Below are positions 1-11,038 of a DNA stretch of 23,515 nt, in pieces. How positions within the stretch are numbered: position 1 is the stretch's first letter; each line of letters opens with the position of its first letter. A program made the position numbers and the translations under genes. The stretch comes from Candolleomyces eurysporus (lineage: Eukaryota; Basidiomycota; Agaricomycetes; Agaricales; Psathyrellaceae): NCBI GenBank assembly GCA_027579435.1, contig JANBPK010000037.1, positions 1-23,515 on the forward strand, given 5' to 3'. The notes below the pieces were generated by a model. The model was not told the origin of the DNA and did no database searches. It was given only the letters and a program-made list of their open reading frames with translations.

Positions 1-3000
1 CCAGAGAGCTGCTCCCTCTAAACCTCCTGCGGCTGTCCCTGCCCCTGCTCCGCCTGCCCCTCGTGCTGCGTTCACCGCCAGAGCTCCTGCTCAACCTGNC
101 CAACCTGAGTTCGACCCTGAGGAAGAGGCGATTCGAGCAAAGGAAGAGGCCATCAAGAAGCAGAGGGAGGAGAGGGCAGCGAGGTTGAGAGAGCTCGAGA
201 GGCAAGAGCAAGAGGAAGAGGAGAGAGCGAGGGCAGAGGAAGAAAGGTATAGGAAGAGATTGGAGGAGACGAGGGCGAAGAAGGAGCAGGAAAGGAGGGA
301 TGAAGAGGCTAGGGCAGCGGCGGCTCAGGCTCCTCCAGCGCCACCTGCTCCCCCCGGCACCTCCTGCACCTCCTGCGCCCCCTGCGCCTGCGGATAAATC
401 GAAGACCAACCCGTTCAGTCGGTTGATTCAGCAACAAAGTGCAGACGACGTTAAGCCTGCAGCTGCTAATTCAAGCAGCACTAATCCTTGGGCATCTGCG
501 TCTACTCCTGCTGCTCGACCTCAGACTGTTCCTCCTCCAGCCACTACTGCTTTCGTTCCTCCTCGCAGTCCTGGCCCCGCATCGGCATCTGCTGCTTCCA
601 AGCCTTCATACATCCACACCGCACCCAAGTTCGACGATGACGACGATTGGGGTGATATCAAGGAGAAGGATGCGGATGATAGCGATAGCGATGACGAAGA
701 TCCCATCACCAAGAGTCGGGCTGCGAGAGCCAACATTGCCCAGGCATTGTTCGGTGGTATGATGTCGAGGCCTGACAGTGCCGCTCCCAGCACGCCTACA
801 TCGTCTACCGCTCCTCCAGCTCCTGGAGCGCCGCCTCCACCTGCACCCCCTGCGCCTGCTGCACCTAGGGCGCCTGTGGTGGTCAATACCTCTGGTCCAG
901 CTGATGTTAACGCGTTGATGAATTCGATCAAGGGTGGGATGAGGTTGAAGCCTACGAAGACAGTGGATAAGAGTGGGCCGGGTGTTAGTGGGAGGGTTGT
1001 TGGTGATGTTGGGCCTCCGGCGCATATCAATTTGAACGCCAGTGCTATTCCGTCTCCACCGGCCTCGCCTCCTCCTCCGGCTGCTCCCCTCCCACCACCT
1101 AGCAACTCTGAAAGTCAGTTCCAGCCTACGAATGGAGAGGATTATGGTGCGACGTCCAAGTCGAGCCATCGGCAGTCGGTGGATTGGATGGCCAGTAGGG
1201 CAGCGGAAGGTGCGGGTGGAGCGGCGGCGGTGCCCAAGTTGCCTTCTATGGCGGAGGATGAGGATGAGGAGGAGTATGATATGATGAGCTCTACGGTGCC
1301 CAGCATCAATGTTGGCGAGCATGACGATGAAGAGCCTGTCCTTGTGGGCGCTACCGATTTGATGAGTGATGTTGATAAGGGTGTTGGTGAGTGCAGGTTT
1401 TCCTTTGTCGGTTGGGATTTGGGGTCGGGTGACTGATTTGGTTCTTTTTAGAACACCGAGTGAGGTCGTTGTATGCCTATGAAGGTGAAGGTGCCGACGA
1501 CCTTTGTATGTTCTTTTTCGCCTTTTACAGTGGCGTGTGCTAACCTCATCCTTTCAGCCTTCGCTGAGAACGTCACTCTCATCGCTAACCCATCCAAGTC
1601 GGGTGGCGATTGGTGGTTCGGAAAGACTATCAAGGGTGGACGAACTGGGTTGTTCCCGAAGGCTTACGTTGAGATTGTCAAACCAGGTGAGTTGGCGTTT
1701 GTGGACCTCTTTTGTTTGCCTTTTTGCTGTCATGCCGGCTTTCTTTTGTCGTCGCGTGGCGTGGCAGCTATGGCGCCTATTACTCAGTGGCATTTGCCCT
1801 ATAAAGTAGACACCTGTGCCCACACATCTTTCATGATTTTCATTCCCCCTGTTCTCCGCTGCCGAGCATGATGCTGACATTGCCTCCTCCTTCCTCTTTC
1901 CCCGCTTCGTTTCGTCCAGTCAAAGCGAAGGCCCTCTACTCATATGAGCCTGCCAACAACGACGAGCTGGCGCTCGAAGAAGGCGAGGTTGTCGATATCT
2001 TGGATACTCAAGAGGAAGAATGGTGGAAGGCGGAAAGGAATGGCGTTGTGCTGGTGGTTCCTGCAGCATACCTGGAGCTGATGGGTTAGTCTTGTCTTTC
2101 CATTTCACTAGCTATAGTATTCTTCTCGTTGCTTTTCCTCCACACCGCTACTACACTCCCTTATATCTTTTTCTCTCTTCCTATTCCTCGGTTTCTCGCT
2201 CTTTCTAATACATTGAATAATAGGCTAAAATACTTTCTTTTTCTGCTTTTTCAAATTGTTCCTTCAATCCATCGTCGTCGTCGATATCCTTTTCGTCGCC
2301 GGCGGTGCATGCATGTAATCGAAACGAAAACCTACACGGACTGGATAATCGATTTTGTTTGTCTTTACGTTGTCGTACGTGTTACCACTGTTCGCCTCCT
2401 TTCACCTTGATATTGCTTCATACCCGATGGGATTGATTGGATGGATGATTTTGGGTGGTATGTTTTTGCGATTGACGTCGTGTATTGCTGATGATATGAT
2501 GTGATGCTCTCCTTTTTTGGTCCTCTGCTTCTTCTTTCTTTCCTCCGTGTCTATTCTTCCGTCCGGTTTTTTCTCCCTCTCTCGGGCCGTTTTAACGTCG
2601 ACCTTCCACTCGGTGATTGTGTGCGATAGAGGGTGGATATGACGAGGTAGGAGCGGATGCTATGACGACAGGCACAGAGGGAGACTATAGGGAAGCCAGT
2701 TATGTCAAGGCGGAGTCGCACAGTCCTGGGATTGCGGGGAAACTTCATGTGGATACAGGGTACAGCAAGGGTTCTTCTTCGACTACGCAATACAAGGACG
2801 AAGAAGGAGAAGGAGATTCAGAAGCACGACAGGCTCGATTGGATTCAGATTCAGACGAAGGCTCCGAATATCTTTCGTTTGCAGAGGACGCCGATGATGA
2901 TGACGACGACGACCCGGACGAGCTAGAAGCCACAGAGGAAGAACGAATGGCTAGAGAACGCGAACGACAGATGGTCCTGGAGGCTGCGGGGTTGCTGATT

Positions 3001-5515
3001 GTGCAGAGGAAGGAAGGGGAGGGCCCACCGGCAGTGCCGCAGAGGAGGGTCTTAGTTAGGGCCAAGTCTAGAGGGAAGACGAGANGGGAAGCAGGGTGCA
3101 GTTGCGAAGGAGGCGAANGGGTGGTAGTGCCAGGCGTGCTGTCAAGGTGGAGGAGAGTCCGGCACAGCAGCAGGAAGAATCAAGCTCACCGTCGCCGCGA
3201 GCGGAACCCCTGCCCAAGCGAAGACCTGCACCAGCAACACCTGTTAGGCGGAGACCAAGGCGACTACTCTCTCAAGATAAGGACCTGCCACCACTCCCCA
3301 TCGAGGATGAAGAGAAAACGCCAGTCGTTGACCATGCAACCCAGCTGGACGATGCGTATGCTCGATATGAATCCTTCAGGAATTCGCAGCTGCAGCAGCA
3401 GCCGAGCAACAATCGGTTATCCATCATGTCGACAGACTCTACCACCACGGGCTACTCCTCACCGACCAGCAGCTTCACTCTCGTGTCACTAGGCGGTAGT
3501 GGTGGACCGCCTCTCACGGGTGGGAGCCCAAGAGTGGACGCTTCGCCTTCGTCGACGAAAGATACAGAGTCTCTCAGTAACCATTCCCATCATCGCTACT
3601 CGCATTTCCTGAATTTCCTGGGGGCAAAAACGCCGGGGCCAGCTGGGGAGGATCCTGCTACACCAAAGAAGTTTGTAATTTCGGGACCGATGGTTCTCGG
3701 TTCGCACCCTGGAGGCCCGAATGCACCGCTGGCAGGAGGATTGTCACCTCAACCCTCGATGAACGAGATTAGGGCAAGTTCCCCTCATTCTATGTCAGCC
3801 GTCCCCGGGAGCCCCGCACAGCAGTCCTCTGGGAGCGGTATCGTCGGATCTCCAGTGATATCTGCCCCGCTATCATCCTCCGGAGGATTGAAAGTAGGCA
3901 GCAGCGAGGATCCGTCAAGGGAGCCGAGTCCTGGATTTGGAACTGTAAGTTTGGCTTCCTCTTGTTCTACTGTGGCATACTGATCGAGTTCAACTTATTC
4001 ATGTATCAAGTCATGGGCAAGTTTGGTGGAGAAGACCGCACTTGAAGGCATTCCTGCCAATGAGAGGAAGAGACAGGAAGCGATATTCGAACTCATTCAT
4101 ACGGAGGTCGCATACGTTAGGGATTTGCAGCTGATCGTCGAGGTATGTTCCAAAAATTTACCACTCCTGGGTGTCTTTCTGACATGAGTTCAATCACAGG
4201 TATTCTACTCAAGTATGCTTGAGGTACTATCGCAAAAAGAAATCACAGTAGTATTTGCGAACGTCGAGGATATTTTGCTGACGAATACGGTACGCGCCGT
4301 TTTACTGCTCCATCTGTTATGTATTGATAGTATGCGTCCTCAGGCCTTCTTGAGCTCGTTAGAGGAGCGACAAAAGGACTGCCGTCTCTACGTCGATCGA
4401 ATCGGAGACATCATTTTGAATCACCTTCCAAACATGGGCGTTTATATGGTGTGTATTGCCTAATCTCCCTCACCCACTTCGCTTCATCTCTCTTTCAGGA
4501 GTATTGTGTCAATCAGAATACCGCGAACAAAGTCCTGCAATCGCTCAAGCAAACCAACCCTGCGTTAGTGGAGCATCTCAACGTGAGTCTCCTGAGCTAA
4601 GGATGGCCGTCACTTTCTCACTCCAGGGCATAGAAATTGAAAGAGAACCCGGCTGTTCGCAATTTGGATCTTTCCAGCTATCTATTGGAACCAAGTATGT
4701 CTGTTAACCATATACTCTTCGCCTGACGCTGATCAATCCTACCCAGTGCAAAGAATAACCCGATACCCCCTCCTCATCAAGCAGATATCACACTACACAT
4801 CTTCATCTGAAGCAGTCGATACCATAGAACAGAAAGACATGGCGACGGCTCTAGAGCTTAGCGAGAAGCTTCTCGGAAACATCAACGAAACTATTCGAGA
4901 GCAAGAAGGCAGGGAGATTCTTCAGAAACTAAGCGCCGGTGGGCTTTGGATCGGTCAAGGGTAAGTCTACCTGTCTTTACTCATCGTATCGTATCGTCTA
5001 CTGACACCGTTCAGCCGCCTGGATTTGACTGCTCCTACGCGTCACATGGGCCCTCGCAAGTTGTTGAAGCAAGGCGTGGTAATGAAAGCGAAGAGTGGCA
5101 GAAAGCTCAAGGCATATCTTTGCAGTGATATTCTAGTGCTCACGGATGAAACTGGTCGGAATCTGTACCGAATGGTACTTAGTCTTTCCTTCTTCGTGAT
5201 GTCTATTTCATTTGTCTGATCATTCCTCGTCTAGCCTATTCCACTGGCGCATGCTCAGGTGAAGGAACTATCAGGGAGCCTAAGGGAAGGAGATCATGCC
5301 TTCCAGGTCTACCAACCATATCCGCGAGGTGGTGACGCTATCGGCTTGAAAGCTAATAGTGCAAAAGACTGCAAACGTGAGATTCNTTTTTTCTTTATAC
5401 TAAGATTTCCCTAACTTTGCTGTCCTTTGCCCTAGAATGGATTCACGACATCAACAACGCGATCCGGAAATGCCGCCATGCAGAAGAGAGGGCTGCCAGA
5501 AAGGGCTTCAGATAG
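1..5515 (+). CDS. PAN1: Pan1/intersectin-like endocytic scaffold with DH-PH RhoGEF tail (5'-partial)
   Basis: Exons supported by phase and splice sites: <1-1386, 1452-1505, 1558-1686, 1920-2084, 2630-3944, 4011-4142, 4200-4289, 4344-4448, 4499-4582, 4634-4694, 4747-4960, 5015-5174, 5235-5376, 5436-5515. Seen in order: Pro/Ala-rich stretch, charged Glu/Arg coiled coil (about 110-320), TNPFSRL motif (about 405), acidic FDDDDDWGDI patch (about 631) of the Arp2/3-binding type, ALFGGMMSRP, a WH2-like NALMNSIKGGMRLKPT (about 910-955), two SH3 domains (about 1461-1686 with DWWFG and FPKAYVE; 1920-2084 with EWWKA and VPAAYLE), an acidic linker, a DH domain (about 4047-4950, with MQRITRYPLLI) and a PH domain (about 5050-5490). 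This order fits fungal Pan1 and the intersectin-like Cin1 described in Cryptococcus, which link endocytosis to actin and Rho-GTPase activation. N-terminal EH domains would lie upstream of the window. No C2 domain follows the PH. Frame breaks at 350-355 and 3085-3118 are probably assembly errors. Alternative: two genes, with the RhoGEF starting at the ATG at 2662. Confidence 0.85.
350..355 (+). other. One-base frame break in a six-C run inside PAN1
   Basis: Upstream of this run the coding frame encodes the coiled coil and the start of an Ala-Pro stretch. Directly after it, only the frame reached by dropping one base continues the Ala-Pro repeat and leads into the TNPFSRL segment, the acidic patch and the SH3 domains. 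The break sits in a C homopolymer, so a one-base overcall is the likeliest cause. A real disabling mutation is unlikely because the downstream exons keep clean splice phases. Confidence 0.75.
2085..2629 (+). other. Long, possibly facultative intron separating the SH3 and DH-PH parts
   Basis: The donor GTTAGT at 2085 follows the second SH3, and an acceptor GATAG ends at 2629. Joining them gives phase 1 on both sides and a continuous reading frame (LELM then EGGYDEV). At about 545 nt it is far longer than the other introns here. If unspliced, the frame stops at TAG 2087-2089, directly after the second SH3. The interval also holds an AT-rich stretch with AATAAT near 2215, usable as a poly(A) region, and a long CT-rich tract at about 2510-2585. 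That tract could be a polypyrimidine tract or a promoter for a separate gene. Sequence alone does not decide between constitutive splicing, retention with a short isoform, and an intergenic region. Confidence 0.5.
3085..3118 (+). other. Frame break flanked by two N bases inside the PAN1 linker exon
   Basis: Unresolved bases at 3085 and 3118 bracket a change of coding frame. The frame upstream carries the acidic linker and a Glu/Arg-rich helix ending in AKSRGKTR. The frame downstream carries basic, Pro- and Ser-rich sequence (RRPAPATPVRRRPRR) that runs open to the donor at 3945 and joins the DH domain in phase. The stretch is probably a consensus error. Confidence 0.7.
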
Positions 5516-6258
5516 CTGTTCATTCGTAAGATGACACTGGCTGGGACTATCTTGAGTAACGATCATCGTGGTTATACTACTTTTCTCTTCGGACCCGAAC
5601 CGGTTTCTTTCATTCAATTTTTGCATTGTTTTCAAATATTGCATTGATTATTCTTGAAAACATTACATACTCCGGCTAATTACTTCATCGTATGTATCTA
5701 TACCTCGGTCATTCAGTTATCTGATCTTGCGCTTAGACGAAGTGGCGATAGGCCGCGGTTTCTGCTTGGCTCCTCTGCGCAGCGTATCTAACGGATGCAC
5801 CCAGTGTTCCTTTGTCTGCCATGGCTAGAAGTCCAGTAAAGCGACAGAGTAGTCGCTAACAAGCCTCAATTCAGAGTTCAATGTTTTAAACTTGTCATTC
5901 AATGGATAGACAGAAAATTGTACACTATGGTCGCGTCAACAGCAACCAGTATACTATACGAGGCGGAACTTGAAGAGGAAGAATCTACATAGGAGCTCTC
6001 TGGGTTCTCCGCACGCTGCTAATTCATTATTGGTAACGATAATAAGCTCGCTGGCCTCTCCAGCGAATAACGAGGGTCTGGTCCTAGTTTGAACTCGTCG
6101 TCATGGACGAATCTGTTGCGGATGAGAGCCAACTTGGACGGCGTTTTCCAGCTAGCGTCCTTGCATGCCCTGGTTAAGTTCGTTCTCCAATGAAGACATG
6201 CTTCTCGGCATCGATACCACCGACACTAGATTTTTTCTCAGAAGGCGAAGGATGGGGA
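5516..6258. other. Intergenic region between PAN1 and NACHT gene A (convergent 3' ends)
   Basis: This holds the 3' flanks of two convergent genes and no convincing gene. One open stretch on the minus strand (5815-5717, 32 codons plus stop) ends in a basic tail, KQKPRPIATSSKRKIR, and follows a possible acceptor (GGCAG). No upstream exon with matching phase could be found, so it may be a chance frame or a gene remnant. Confidence 0.5.
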
Positions 6259-8138
6259 TTATGTGGTACGTACATGCTTGTGAACAGCGTTGAACATAAG
6301 CGACAGCATGTCCATATCATCCTTGAAGCTCAAATCGTTTCGAACCCTATCGATTTGCTGCTTCGTCCACCAGGATACGTCGCAGGTAAGCAAAGCTGAC
6401 TCGATCGTTTGGTAGTCGTGCAGACTCTTGACCTTATCAAGGCCAGCATGCAGCGACATGAATCGACGAACGAAGTCTTCATCCTCAGATCGCACACCTA
6501 CGGAACAAAGCGCAGGGNAAAAAACCGCTTTGAGATGAGACGTCGTTGCAGGAATACTGTATAATGGAGGACGTACTGAGGCAGTGTTCGAAATACCGCA
6601 CTATATACCAGTTCCTTTGGTCCCGCCAGCTCACGTGGAGATGTTTGCATCTCTGTTGATCACCGAGGAAGTCGAAGAGCGACTTATGGTGGAACGTGAA
6701 GGGAGGTTCATTGTCGTGATGCTCTGGGATTTTCATGAGCGAGTGAAAACTCCCAAGGAGTCGCTCAGGATCGCCTGGCGTGCTTTGGAGGAATCTTGCG
6801 ACAAACTTTGCAGGGTGTCGCGTCACTTTTGAGCGCTGTGGATTGTAGTCAAGATCGAGGTCATTGTGGATCTGCCAGAGCCAATGCACTGATCGATAAA
6901 CCTCTGGACTTGTTTTCAGAATCTGATAGTAAAGCGCGTCGATGTGACTGAAAGGGTTCTTCGACTTGTCCTCGGAAAAAGTTATCTTCAGCACCAACTC
7001 GAGCTGATGTTGCGGGGAATATGCCATGTCGTCGATAAATCGCATCACTACAGCAGCGTAGATGAACTGGCCGGAAGAGTTCTTCACGAGCATTTGTATA
7101 GCCTTTTGAGGGGGCCATTCTTGCGAGATTCCGTACCGCCTCTGGATCTCCTTAAATCTGGATACGATGTAGAGCTTTATATCTGCCTCAGCATCGTAGC
7201 TCTCGTCGAGGTGAAGCGTCGTTGTGAACGATTGAGCCTTCTCCTTGACAAATGTTCGGATGGCCCGTTCAGGCCTACTAGCGAGCAAGATACGGAATGG
7301 AAAGTGAGGGGATGCGCAGGCCTTCAATAACGCCCTCAGAATTTCGGTTTGATCGGCTTCATGAAAGCGAGTGTCCATGACTTCATTCGGGGCTTCCGAG
7401 GTATTTGCTGCTTGACATTCATCGAGGCCATCGATGATGATGGCTTTTGGCCAGGACGAGTGTCCGTGGCTTGCAACCGTCTTCAACGGGTTTAGGAGCA
7501 AATGGTCGACTTGAGCATCCAAATCTCGCGAGAAGATCGTAGGGTCATCACGGATGGCACCGAGGATGGCCGGCTTCAGTGGTGCTAAATGTGGGTGGGA
7601 TGCGAGCTGGTAGGCGATAGTAGTGATCAGACATGTTTTGATACGTCGCTGGATGGATTGTGATAGAGAGGAGAAGAAGAAGCTGGCCGCTAATTGGTTC
7701 TCGTCTTGACAGTGACGGGCAACGCTTCCGAGGATGGCAGTCTTCCCAGTGCCAGCGGGACCTGTAACCCATTTTATCTTCACTGGTCTGGCCGACCACT
7801 CGATATCTCCGCGAATCATCCAACTGTATAGCTCATCCTGAACCGCAATACGAGTTTCTTCGTGGCACCGAGGTGCATCGCTACGTTCTTCGGAATTGTG
7901 CATGGCGCCAACAGCGCTGTATTTCTTGAGCTCTAAAGTTCAGGGGTTTCATGAGATCGATTGTTCTGGCTAAACGAGATTGACATCAGAGGGATGAGAA
8001 ATCACCTCGCAAAAGCGAATCGAAATCCGTGGCGCGGGGTTCATCTTCTTGTATTATGTAGTTCACGGAAGAGTTGAGCGTTTGGATGGAGAAATTCGAG
8101 GCGCCGTTGAAGTTGGAGAGTGACCGTCTGACGGGCAT
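6259..8138 (-). CDS. NACHT-domain NTPase, NLR-like (gene A)
   Basis: Exons 8138-8006, 7932-6577 and 6497-6259 sum to 1728 nt (575 aa), and both introns keep phase. The N-terminus has the NFNGASNFSI type of leader often seen in Agaricomycete NACHT proteins, then LKKYSAVGAMHNSEERSDAP before the NTPase. Walker A GPAGTGKT is at about residues 102-109 and Walker B AIIIDGLDEC at about 208-217. A helical region follows, then a last exon with LLTCDVSWW. There are no WD40, ankyrin or TPR repeats, signal peptide or membrane segment, so the protein is probably cytosolic. NACHT proteins act as NTP-driven signalling switches, and in fungi some mediate non-self recognition and cell death. That role is inferred from the family. 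The ATG at 8138 lies just after a CT-rich stretch; an in-frame ATG at 8186 would add 16 residues. An N lies in the second intron. Confidence 0.85.
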
Positions 8139-8276
8139 GTTGGAGAAGAGAAGAGTCAACGCGTACTTTCGCCATGAGGCTTTCATGAGGTTGAGGTAAC
8201 ACACGTCTGCCTCAAGGCAGGTAGGTCAGTCACGACGTCACCCGCACACGTTTGTATCGGAATAACTGAATTAATA

Positions 8277-8283
8277 CTTTATA
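8277..8283 (-). promoter_or_regulatory. TATA box of NACHT gene A
   Basis: The minus strand reads GGCTATAAAGTATT here, a good TATA match 139 nt upstream of the chosen ATG (8138) and 97 nt upstream of the alternative ATG (8186). That leaves room for a short 5' UTR with transcription starting near 8250. Confidence 0.5.
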
Positions 8284-8518
8284 GCCGCCAGACCAACATA
8301 CGCTTAAAGAAACTGCGGAAGTTGTAAAGTGCTCGAGGAATGTCCGTCGCTAAAATCCAAAAGGGAATATCATATCGTGATTAAACCGATTGCGTAGCAG
8401 GAACCCTCCAGTTGGAACATCCCATCTTGAGCTCCTGCAGCAGCGCAGAATCGCATTACGCCATTTTTTACAAGCAGGACGGCAACTAAACCACCCGCAC
8501 TATATTCGTTGGTCAGTG

Positions 8519-10580
8519 CTAGTCGAGCTTCGAAAAGAAGTACCTCACCTCTCGATGAACGTCACGGAACATCAGGCTAATGACATGTGTGGAGATTTCT
8601 GAAGCAGTGCGATCCGCTTCTGCGTGCGATATGTGCGTCTTGATCCACCAATCGGCGTCGCAAGCCTGGAGCAGCGGCTCTAGCGAAACCCTATAATCTT
8701 GCTTCGTCAACAGATGGAAGGACGGCTGGAGGGTGAGGAGCGTTCGCAGAAAAGTGTCTTGACCCATTTTTCCCTTGNCTGGCATCTTTACTCAATTCTA
8801 TCAGACGATTATACGCAGGAGGTCGTTCGTGAAAGCCACTTACCTGTACAGGCCTTCACGTATTGCGTGGCGATGAACTTGAAACGCGAAGTTTCCGAGA
8901 TGTAAAGGGTACCACAACGGTCTCGGTTGTCTAAAAATTCTAATATCGATCGATGATAAATGCGAACGGGGGACGAGGAATCTCTGGAAGTTTCAATCAG
9001 GCCGGCCAAGTCGGCGGAAAGGCCTAGGAATTGAGAAAGGAATGAGGCCGTAAGGTGTTCCTGGACCTTGTCGCCAAAATATCCGGCTTGGATAAAATGG
9101 ACACTCCATATAAAATGGACGTAGTTGTTTCCGGACCCTAAGACAGCAGAGTAGAGGGCGTCTAGCCCTTTATCGGCCGGGCTGACATCTTTGGGGTTGT
9201 TGGAGAGGGCCTGATTAAGCAGGTTCTGGGGGTGACGGGAGTGGTCGAGAAAGTGAATCGTTGCGAAGGGATAAATGATTTGACCTCGGCAGTTGTTGAT
9301 CCTCGATATGACATTGCCTGGTGGCCAAGAGGCTTCCAGGCCGGATCGTTGTCGAATATTGGCGAAAGTGCCCTTGAGGAACGTGGTGACGTCGGATTCG
9401 GATTCGTCCAGGACGGTGATCGATGTCAGGGTTGCAGCATTCCCTCCGAGCAGCGGTCGGAATGGTGCTTGGTCCCGGGTCCCAATGACCATGCGAAACG
9501 GGAAGTTCGCATCTCGAGAGGCTTTCAAAAGAGCTTTCATAATATCTTGTTGATCGTTTAAGTTCGTTCGCCGCTTAGCTTTAGCTCCTGGAGGAGGAGC
9601 CGTGCATTCGTCGAGACCATCGATGATGATCACTCTTGGCCACTTCGTCCGACGTTCAGCGGGCACCCCTCGTAAAGGTCTTAGCAGCAATTCTTCGACC
9701 TGGACGTCGAGGGTATTGTCGAAAATCCTGGGGTTCCTATGAATAGCGGATAGAATAAGATCCTTTACGTTGCTCAAATCGTCGTTGGTGACGAGCTGAT
9801 ACGCCAAAGAAGCGAAGAAACTGGATTTCTCTCTTTCGTGAGCTGACGTAGAAACGAGAGAGAAGAAGAAACTGCCAGCGAGTGAGCCTTCCGCATGGCA
9901 ACTGTGGGCGATTGAACGAAGGACTGTCGTTTTCCCTGACCCAGCGGGCCCGGTAACCCATCGCATCTTCTGCGGAGCCTCACGCTGCTTGATCCAATTG
10001 AGGAGTTCTTTTTGTGCGGCGACACGAGTGCCTGGGTAGCACCGCTGTGCGTCACTGTTCGTGAGGGAGTTGAATTGAGCCCCCCCCGGCACTGCGAGTG
10101 CGTAGCCCTGTCATCATCTCAGCAGTTTCCGGTGACGATCAGCCATGTCAACGTACGATACAAGGCAGAGCTCAGATCTGCTACAGGACGATCATCAACA
10201 GCCGGTGGGTTTGCTCCTTTGTTCTTGTCCTTGGTAGCATTGGGACCCGGCCGTCTGCTACCAGATTCTTGAACTGCATTGGTCGCTTTTTTGTCGCCTG
10301 CATTGGTCTTGCCACCCTCGGAGGTTCCGGCAGCTTGACCTGAGGTCGCTTTATTGGTCTTCGGAGTGGGTTTGGCTTTCGTTGTTGATGATCCTTGATT
10401 GGTTCCAATCCTCCCTTTGCTGCTTGGATTGGCTTTGGCGTCGGAGGTAGTGGAGATGCGACCAGACTGTATACCCTTGCTGGTTTTCGACGAGGACTTG
10501 CCCTTGGTAGACGACGACGAGGCGGTTGTATCCGTGGTTTGTTTGGCAGATTTTGATTCTTTCGCGGATTTCTTCGCCAT
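8519..10580 (-). CDS. NACHT-domain NTPase with Lys/Ser/Thr-rich N-terminus (gene B)
   Basis: Exons 10580-10157, 10091-8844 and 8778-8519 sum to 1932 nt (643 aa). The introns are 65 nt each and phase-consistent. Residues 1 to about 135 are almost entirely Lys, Ser, Thr, Ala, Gly and Pro, starting MAKKSAKESKSAK, with no fold recognised; this resembles a basic disordered tail. The NTPase follows: Walker A GPAGSGKT at about 189-196 and Walker B VIIIDGLDEC at about 295-304. The last exon carries LLQACDADWW, matching genes A and C. ATG 10580 is the first ATG in the frame. The first acceptor is less certain because it lies beside an eight-base G run on the coding strand (10080-10087), and GACAG a few bases upstream is a rival. 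An N sits at the second acceptor (8778). The 3' end lies about 240 bp from the gene A promoter, in tandem. Confidence 0.82.
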
Positions 10581-11038
10581 TGGTGAGTGAATGTCGACGT
10601 TGGAGCTGATGGTGTACCCCAACACGTTGAGTCCAAGGTAAGTGCATTTTCACTGTTTGATCGGGTCAACGTGCCTGCCTCGAGGCTGTTCGAAGCATGT
10701 TGAGACGACTGAACTGAAAAACGTGTATCAAAACTGGCAAGCGTTCAAGCGTTCAGGGAGGATCTGGGTGATCAGGATATAAAGTGACATATCCAATATT
10801 CCAGAGGAAGTTGGCATAGTGACCGTGAAGGCATACAACTATCGTTGGCGGACAAGCCGACCGAAATGTGACAAAGGGACTATGGATACGTGGTACTAAG
10901 TTTGCCGGCACCCGGTCCCAATTCTGGAACAGCCGGTGTAAAGATTAATACGTAAAACAATCGTCGGGTAAGACCAAGATATTGTGGCTGAATCTGTTTC
11001 GAAATCTCCACCATCTGCTAGGGACCTTCCAATTATGT
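10581..11038. other. Intergenic region between NACHT genes B and C
   Basis: This holds the upstream region of gene B and the 3' flank of gene C. I see no RNA gene and no convincing TATA box for B. A GATATAAAG near 10778 is on the plus strand, the wrong orientation for B. A longer reading frame for gene C could run to 10945 if its last intron is retained. Confidence 0.5.

Noticed and set aside
521..1322. Long minus-strand open frames opposite PAN1 exon 1
   Set aside because: They mirror the Pro/Ala-rich GC-skewed coding strand and give low-complexity Gly/Ala or Arg-rich peptides with no splice support; the plus strand carries recognisable motifs.
2662..5515. RhoGEF as an independent gene starting at the ATG at 2662
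   Set aside because: Kept only as an alternative. In-phase splicing from the second SH3 and the known Pan1/intersectin domain order favour one gene.
9232..9561. Plus-strand open frames inside NACHT gene B
   Set aside because: Shadows of the minus-strand coding sequence, which has Walker A and B motifs and consistent splice phases.
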